Source of the DNA: Thalassia testudinum
Taxonomy: Eukaryota > Streptophyta > Magnoliopsida > Alismatales > Hydrocharitaceae
Direction: 5' to 3'
Assembly (NCBI GenBank): GCA_037157565.1
Contig: JAZHRO010000002.1
Coordinates: forward strand, 36,786,501 to 36,850,500
DNA: 64,000 bases
The notes under the pieces: generated by a model
The model's database searches: none
Told to the model about the DNA's origin: nothing
What the model saw: only the letters and a program-made list of their open reading frames with translations
Shown: positions 57,403 through 64,000 of the stretch, piece by piece
Position numbering within the stretch: position 1 is the first letter of the stretch
Layout of the letters: every line of letters starts with the position of its first letter
Translations under genes and position numbers: made by a program

Positions 57403-60285
57403 TGTCGGCTTGTTTTGATGACCGGGTTTTAGTTATAACATTGTAGTATAGCCGGTTACTACCAACATTTCAAATAAATAATTTTTTTACTCGGAAAATA
57501 AAAGAGTTCCCGAGGTCGAACTCAGGGAGCAAGTTGTATTCTAGAGATATACATGTTTCTTTTACAAAAAGAAAGAGAGAGGGAAAGAATTTGTTGTTTT
57601 CTCTTTGTTCGGCAGAGGGGATGCTTTTCTTTCTCTCTTTCTTTAGATCTCCTTCTTTCTCTCTGTTCTGCAATGGTGATGCTCTTCTTCTTCTTCCTGT
57701 TGTTCCTGCTTTGGTGATGTTCTTCTTTCTTCAGAGCTCCTTCTTCTTCTTCTTCGTTCTGCCTTGACCTCTCTTCTTCTTTTTTCTGCAATTGTGGTGA
57801 CCCTTTCTCTTTTCCCCTTTTTTTTCTTTATGGCTGCAGAGCTTCTGCCTTCAGCTACTAAGTCTTCCTTTCTTCTTCTTCTGCTTCGGCCGTTGCTCTT
57901 CTTTTCTTTCTTTCTCCTTCCTCTTCTTTCTTCTTCTGCTTCGGCCGTTGCTCTTCTTTTCTTTCTTTCTCCTTCCTCTTCTTTCTTCTTCAGCCTGCCT
58001 TCTTTCCTGCTCTGGCTGCTGACCTTCCGTCGTCTGACCCGGTGCTTAGACGACTTAACTATGCATTTGCTACAGTGCAGCTCCTTCTTCTTCCGCGGGT
58101 CTTCTTCTTCGCCTGTGCCTGCACACTTCAGAGTTTTTTCGTCAGAGGCAAAACCTACTCTACCCCCCTCCCCCGCGTCTCTCTTTCTCTCTGAAACCAC
58201 TCTTCAGAAAGCTCTCCCAGAGCTACCGGGTAATCGGGTTCGGGTCAGGCCCGGGTCCAGGCCCACCGGCGTGCGTGGTGGGCGAGGAGTGCAGGTCAGT
58301 CTAAGTCGGGTCGGGTCAGGTCCGCGGGGCGTGAGCGCGGACGAGACCGGGTAACCGGGCGGGTGTAAGGGGACCTCACCCCGTGTACTGAGGCAATAAG
58401 GCTAGTGCACGAAATCAATTTAAACAGTGGAACGTGTGTGAGGCTTACCGATGTGGGACTAAACTCAGACCGTTCCTCGCGTGCGCCTGCTGGGAGACCG
58501 CGGCCTGGCTTCGGCAGCTGCGGCTTCGATCTGCATAGGTTGCTGGCTGGCTGCCTTCGCAAGACTCCCCGTACTCCGCAGCAGCTGGAGACCTGGAGTC
58601 CTCAAGCCTGGAGCGCGGGAGAAGCTGCTTCAATGTGCGTCAATGGCGGTCGAACCTCAAAACCTGTCGGACACGAATATGGCCTCGCGGCCTGATCAAA
58701 CCACTGGGGAACCTTCGCCGTGGCACGGCGAAGGTGAGGAGCTGCGCGGCAGGCCGCAAGGTGGTGTCTGGCGGCAGCCCTGGGTCGGACTGCAACCGGA
58801 GGAATGGGTTTGTTCGGGGGAGTGTTACGGAGGTGTGGAGTGGCAGTGGAGGGGTGGGGGGTGCTCAGTGTGATGAGGCGGAGGTTCGGTGAGGGTCGGT
58901 GGGCCGTGTGGGTTGCTGAGGTGATGGGAGCGGCTCGCCGGAGGGTGGTCGGAGGCGAAGGGGGTGAAGGTGGTCAGGGTCGGTAGAGGGCTTAATTGAA
59001 TAAATTGAAAGCGGGGAAAGAAAGAGGAGGAGAAGGGGAGTAGCTCTAGCTTACTTGCAGGGACGAAGGGGGAGGAACAGGGCGACAGTCATATCGACTG
59101 TCGCCGGAGAAGACGATGCTCAGGGAAAAGGGGCGGCGGCGAGCAGAGAGCCGGAGAGGCGCCAGCTGGGTACGGCGTGGCGCGGGAAGAGCGGGGGAGG
59201 AAGTCTCTGCTGCTGGTATTGCGGCAGAGCGAAGAGGTGGAGGGGGAGGAAACCGCCGGAGCTGGTGAGCGTCTGCCGGAGGAAGAAGAGAAGAAAGTTG
59301 GGGATTTTCTCCGTCAGATCCAGGCTGCCCTGGTCGGTGGAGCAACTGGGGGTATTTATAGGGATCAAACAGGGAGGAAGGAGGAGGGAGACGACGTGTC
59401 TCCCTCGCCGGAGAATGGTCGGAAACAAGAACCCATACCGTCCGTGCATTCGCACGGCCGGTATGGTGGGCTGCAACGACCAGGGGGGTGTCCCTGCGAC
59501 GGCTGACGACGCAGGGCACCCCCGGTTTACTTGCCAGGTTCCCCACCTCACCCTGCGCGGCGCCATGCTCCGCGCAAGGTCGCCGGAGCATGGTGCTGGC
59601 AGGTTTTGCAGGAGGGACCTGATTGCAAAGAACGAAGGAGAGTTAGGGGCCAAAATGCGAGGGTTCAGAAGTTGAGGGCCAAAGAGTAAATGTATGAGGA
59701 CCAAAGTGTAAAGTCGGTCAAGGAGGTTTCTTCTTAGGCTCAAGTTTTTATACATGACTAATTAGGACCTAAGGAATCTGATGGTGAATTTTATTTTCAT
59801 ATTAAACCTTGTCTGACTGGTCAATTTGCGCAAAAACCCAAATTAAGTTATTAATTGGGCATGGTTCTCAATGTAGGTCAAAATGGGTTCTAAAGGCCAA
59901 ATTGAAGGTTCTAAACCCTAGAGATTATTTTTCTATGAATTTTAGAGGGTTTATTCTATTTTTACTTTGCCTCGAACCTTGTGAATTGAAGTGGGTTGTT
60001 TTAGGGTTACAGATTATCATTTGGTTTCTTGGAAGTGCTGTAGCCCTTGCTAGATCATCTCATCCCACTTTTATTCTTATTAAGCTGCTTTGACCTATGT
60101 TTGGGCCCTGAGTTACCCTGTATGCAGATTATACTGGTAAAATTGCACTTTTACCCCTTATGACTTGTTTTCTTCTCAAACTCAGAATTCTCTGAGTTAA
60201 GCCTTTCCTTGAGATATGTAGGAGCTTTTATCCTTTGTATTAGGTCAAAATGAGCTAGTTATGGCTCATGATGAGGTTCTCATCA
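57403..60285 (-). repeat. Athila-2 3' LTR (2,883 bp)
   Basis: The - strand starts TGATGAGAAC and ends CAAGCCGACA. It aligns with the solo LTR in the same orientation (GGTCGAACTCAGGGAGC near 57,515 against GGTCGAACACAGGGAGC near 11,582; GGGGACCTCACCCC near 58,368). Long ORFs on both strands (57,643-58,354, 59,046-59,755) lie in the purine/pyrimidine-rich and GC-rich leader part and are not genes. Confidence 0.9.
59353..59360 (-). promoter_or_regulatory. TATA box in Athila-2 LTR
   Basis: TATAAATA in CCCTATAAATACCCCC on the - strand, about 925 bases from the LTR start, matching the other Athila copies. A strong core-promoter match. Confidence 0.75.
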
Positions 60286-61835
60286 TACCCCCATGCCTAG
60301 CTTTTGCTAGTCCCTTAGCAAAAACTTAAGGTTTCAACCCTTGTTCTAGACCATAAAGTTTTTAATAGTTTTAGATAAGTGCCTTTTTTATTTGAGCATA
60401 GATTAGGTTAGAATGCTGACCATAGGCCTAAAAGGTACTCTAGTACCAATCAAGATCCAAATCTGTCTAGCCTTAGCCTCAGTCTTTTAGCAAAGGTTTT
60501 TAAGGCCCACAAGAACTAACCTAAGGTTTATTGGACTTCGTGGTTAAAGCACCCGTGCTTGAAATGATTTTAGCCCTGGCTCAGTTCGCAGTGCGTTTTG
60601 TAAGAGAGAGATAGAAAGTTTTTCTGTTTGGAGAGTTTTCTCTCTCTTTTTCTTTTTAGTTCTAGCCTAGGATTGGCTTTTCAACACGGTCTGTATCAGA
60701 TTCCTTGCTCCCATCATCAATCCTTAAGGGTTCCTGGCGATCAATGCTTCGAGATAGCACCGCCCATGGCAACCCCCGGAACCCTGGCTATTGAGATTTC
60801 GAGATAATCCCATCCATGGTATTCCGTGGCCGAATCCAGACCCTGGCAATTGACACTTCGAGATAATGCCATCCATGGAATCTGAACCAGCAGAGTGCTT
60901 ACATGCCCCCAGTAGGATATGTAAATATCCTAAGAGACAAGCACCGAGGAGATGATATTTTGTTACGCATCTTCGAGGGGATTTCCCCGCCTCTCTGCGC
61001 TGGGAACTCGTCCAAATCAACTTGTGTTGATCGGCCGCTCCTATTCTAGGTATTCTTTTCAGATTTTTGCGACGCTTCTGCGTGATTCTGATTTTTACGC
61101 TTACTGAACCAGGCTGTGTGTGAGATTAGGGTGCTTAGGTTACTGAGTCCCGTAAACCAAAGATTAGTTAACGAGGCTGAATACTCCCTAAGCCTTAGAC
61201 CTAATACTTTAGCTTTTCATTTTCCTCAACCTCTTGAGGAGTGTCCAGATCTTAATGGGTACTAAGAGTCTATTCAAGAATGCCTAAGGTTTGCATTCTT
61301 TACTAATCTTATTGTGCACTTTTCTTGAATGAGGTCTAGAACTTAGGTTAATTCCTTAGTTCCTTACTAATGACTATCACTTTTTCTCATAATTTTGTGC
61401 TCCTTTTTCCTTTTGTTTCTTTTCTCCTTCACAAAATTTCCTTCTCCTCTTTTCCTCTTGTTCTTTTTCGAAAATTTTTTAATTTTTATGGTGTTTTTGG
61501 CATATGTAAATTTTTTTGTTTGAAACCTTTTCTTACAAGTTTTTGTACTTTCATACCCCCCCATGCCTAAGATTTGCAATGTCCTCATTGTAACCTAGGG
61601 GGTCTTAGTTCATTCCTTAAGACAGAAATTTGGGTGAGTGGATGGGTCGGGTTGAATTTTTTTTTGCGGATGATTTCAAATCTCAGATGCGAACATCTGA
61701 GTTGGGGTCGGCTGTCTATAAGGGTGAACTTCGAGTGCTGAAAGGTGTCAGAACAAGTTTCAGGTTTTCAAAGAGAATGACGGGCTGCCTCCCGTTAAGC
61801 GCTGAGTTTTACGCCATCGGCTGGGCGCAATAAGC
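60286..61835 (-). other. Athila-2 polypurine tract and noncoding 3' region
   Basis: The tract (- strand AGGCATGGGGGTA, 60,286-60,298) abuts the LTR. The rest is noncoding and parallels Athila-1 5,040-6,695, including the post-pol GGGAGGCAGCCCGTC block near 61,782, a purine-rich (- strand) segment at 61,380-61,500 and the three-unit repeat at 60,731-60,885. Confidence 0.75.
60731..60885 (-). repeat. Three-unit direct repeat in the Athila-2 3' region
   Basis: CCATGG anchors at about 60,764, 60,814 and 60,873, each with a neighbouring TTCGAGATA and CCCTGGC string. Same array as Athila-1 6,099-6,240. Confidence 0.7.
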
Positions 61836-64000
61836 TCAAGGGGAAAGGAGGATATAAGATGCCTCAGCCAAATCAGTAGAAGTTACATCAATGAACGGCT
61901 TGAGTCTCTGACCGTTCACGATGAAAGGTTCAGAATCGTGGCTGAGTGGACTGATTTCGATTGCTCCATTTCCAAAAACCTATCGGACCAAATATGGTCC
62001 GACCCACTTAGATCTCAGTTTTCCTGGGAAGAGTTTGAGTCGGGCATCAAAGAGTAGGACCTTTTGACCAGGATGAAAGATCTTTCTCGAGATGTGTTTG
62101 TCGTGGAAGGCTTTAACCCGCTCCTTGTAGATTTGCGAGTTCTCGTATGCGTCTCTACGTAATTCATCGATCTCGCTGATTTGGAGTTTTCTGTGGGTCC
62201 TAGCCTTGGAAAGATCTAGATTACAGTTCCGTACTGCCCAATAGGCTTTATGCTCCAGTTCGACGGGAAGGTGGCATGCCTTTCCGTACACCAATCTAAA
62301 GGGAGACATGCCCAATTGGGTCTTGTGGGCGGTCCTATAGGCCCACAATGCATCCGGAAGTCGGGACGACCAGTCCTTCCTGTCAGGTCGAACAGTGACT
62401 TGCAGGATTTTCTTGATCTCCCGATTAGACAGCTCAGCTAGACCATTAGTTTGGGGGTGGTAAGGAGTAGAGATTCGGTGAGACACCCCGTATTTGGTCA
62501 TCAGTGACCTAAACTGAGCATTTGTGAAATGGGTCCCCCCATCAGAGATCATTGCACGAGGAATCCCGAACCTTGAGAAAATGTGTTGATGAATGAATTT
62601 GAGGACGATTTTGTGATCACAGGTTCGGGTCGGTATGGCTTCGATCCATTTGGACACGTAGTCCACAGCCAACAGAATGTATTCGAAACCATCCGAAACA
62701 GGAAAGGGGCCCATAAAATCAATCCCCCAAACATCAAAGATTTCGCATACTAGAATCGGTTGCATAGGCATCATGTCGCGATGGCTCATGTTACCCAAAG
62801 TCTGGCAACGACTGCATGCCTTGCAATGACTGTGTGCGTCTTTGAACAGTGTGGGCCAGTAAAAGCCGCACTGGAGGACTTTTGCTGCGGTTTTATGCCC
62901 GGCAAAATGGCCACCGCATGCCTGGTCATGGCAGAAAGAGAGGATATTGTTGACTTCCCCTTCCGGGACACATCTCCGGATGATCTGATCGGCACCTATG
63001 CGGAAGAGGTACGGGTCTTCCCAAATGTAATACTTGGCATCGGAGCGTAATTTGTCTTTCTTGGCCTTCGACCAATCGGACGGGGTCTGATGAGATGCCA
63101 AGTAATTTACAATATTAGCGAACCATGGAAGGCTAGTACCAATAGTCAGCAGGTGCTCATCGGGAAAATGCTCAGTGATGGGTCCGGAAGGGTCAATTAT
63201 TTCAGAAGGAAGACGGGACAAGTGATCAGCTACCACGTTTTGTTTTCCCGCTTTGTCGCGAATCTCAAGGTTAAATTCTTGCAACAGCAAGATCCATCGG
63301 ATTAAACGAGGTTTCGCGTCCTTCTTCGCAAGGAGATGCCTCACAGCTGTGTGATCCGAGTATATGATGACATGGGAACCCAGAAGGTACGATCTGAACT
63401 TCTCTAGGGCAAATACTACAGCTAGCAGCTCTTTCTCAGTAACTGTATAGTTACGCTGAGCCTCATCGAGTGTTTTGCTGGCGTAGTAAATGACCACAGG
63501 TTTCTTGTCATTTTTCTGCCCCAAAACCGCTCCTACAGCGAAGTCGGATGCATCACACATGATCTCAAAGGGTTGAGACCAATCAGGGGACTGTAGGATC
63601 GGTGCTTGGGTGACTCGGTCACGCAAGATCTCAAATGCTTGAGTGCATTCCTTGGAGATTTCGAAGGGAACATCCTTGGAGAGAAGAGTGGTCAGGGGGC
63701 GTGCGATTTTTGAAAAATCAGGGATAAATCGTCGATAAAAACCGACATGCCCTAAAAAGGATCGGATGTCCCTGATCGAGCTAGGCATAGGAAGGTGAGA
63801 AATCAGATTAACCTTAGCTCGATCCACTTGGATACCTTTCTCCGAAATTGAGTGTCCCAGGACAATTCCCTCAGGCACCATGAAATGACTCTTTTCCCAG
63901 GAAAGAACCAAATTCACATCGATGCACCGCCTGAGTATCTGGACCAAGTGTTGGAGGCAATCGTCGAATGATGCTCCGAAAATTGAAAAGTCATCCATGA
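61836..64000 (-). pseudogene. Athila-2 pol: RT end, RNase H and integrase; one internal TAG
   Basis: Open for 672 codons from the window edge (63,998). It begins at the catalytic DD of RT (MDDFSIFG), so the Met is not a start. RNase H Asp149 (CDASD), Glu190, Asp215 (YSDH) and Asp258 (VADHLSR) are all present. The integrase zinc region (H364, H368, C392, C395), core Asp427 (WGIDF), Asp486 (SDGGTHF) and Glu522 form an exact D,D35E triad. TAG at 61,977-61,979 follows WVGPYLVR. The same frame then continues with GNGAIEIS and LKPFID to TGA at 61,836-61,838, as in Athila-1, so the TAG probably truncates about 46 residues. All visible catalytic residues are intact. Confidence 0.92.

Larger units (their letters stand above)
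57403..64000 (-). mobile_element. Athila-2: 3' part of a better preserved Athila element
   Basis: On the - strand: pol (from the window edge to 61,836), noncoding region, polypurine tract, 3' LTR (60,285-57,403). It sits inside the Athila-3 LTR. CTGAA (57,398-57,402) would be its target duplication at this end. Its 672-codon open pol stretch contrasts with the decayed Athila-1, so it is the younger or better preserved copy. The 5' half is beyond the window. Confidence 0.9.

Noticed and set aside
57522..58354. Lys/Glu-rich and Leu/Phe/Ser-rich ORFs
   Set aside because: Mirror products of a long pyrimidine-rich tract in the Athila-2 LTR.
59046..59755. About 200-residue ORFs on both strands
   Set aside because: They are LTR leader DNA around a TATA box, with no family match; homologous LTRs lack the same ORFs.

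Overview
The window reads as plant nuclear DNA from a repeat-rich angiosperm genome. Almost every recognisable feature is a plant transposable-element family: Ty3/gypsy Athila and Tekay/Del, a Ty1/copia SIRE-like element, En/Spm (CACTA) elements and MITEs. I see no intact host gene, rRNA, tRNA or CRISPR array. The species cannot be named from this sequence. Long ORFs in the GC-rich parts of LTRs are noncoding by-products.

Left nest (1-15,671). The 3' part of an Athila element (Athila-1, + strand) ends at 9,335 and interrupts the integrase of a Tekay/Del chromovirus (Tekay-1, + strand). Athila-1 pol is itself split by a 1.55-kb LTR-like insert (871-2,422). The Tekay-1 3' LTR (10,261-15,671) is split by a solo Athila LTR (11,481-14,140, - strand) with a perfect 5-bp target duplication, CCCGA.

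Middle (15,672-30,519). Mostly AT-rich DNA without genes. It holds a direct duplication, a poly(A) retroposon tail, a Tourist-like MITE with TAA target duplications, weaker MITE-like segments, a CpG-retaining probably low-copy stretch with microsatellites, a degenerate tandem repeat of about 150 bp, and a CACTA end at 25,530.

Right nest (30,520-64,000). A - strand CACTA element (CACTA-2) starts at a CACTA-like terminus with subterminal repeats at 30,520. It carries a decayed Transposase_24-type gene and a decayed TNP2-type transposase gene. Inserted into it are a gag-only SIRE-like copia element (33,360-37,036, target duplication CATTC), a full-length Tekay element (Tekay-2, 42,265-52,618, target duplication ATAAC, inside a transposase exon), an Athila LTR (Athila-3, from 56,778), and inside that a further Athila (Athila-2, - strand, from 57,403 past the window edge). 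Athila-2 has the best preserved pol here.

The most unusual signal is a dense array of the palindrome AGACGTCT (central GACGTC, the plant bZIP C-box) in the LTRs of two unrelated families, SIRE-like copia and Tekay gypsy. In SIRE it sits just upstream of the TATA box. One 19-bp stretch is identical between the two families. The element genes are mostly silenced relics, with many in-frame stops that look like C-to-T changes.
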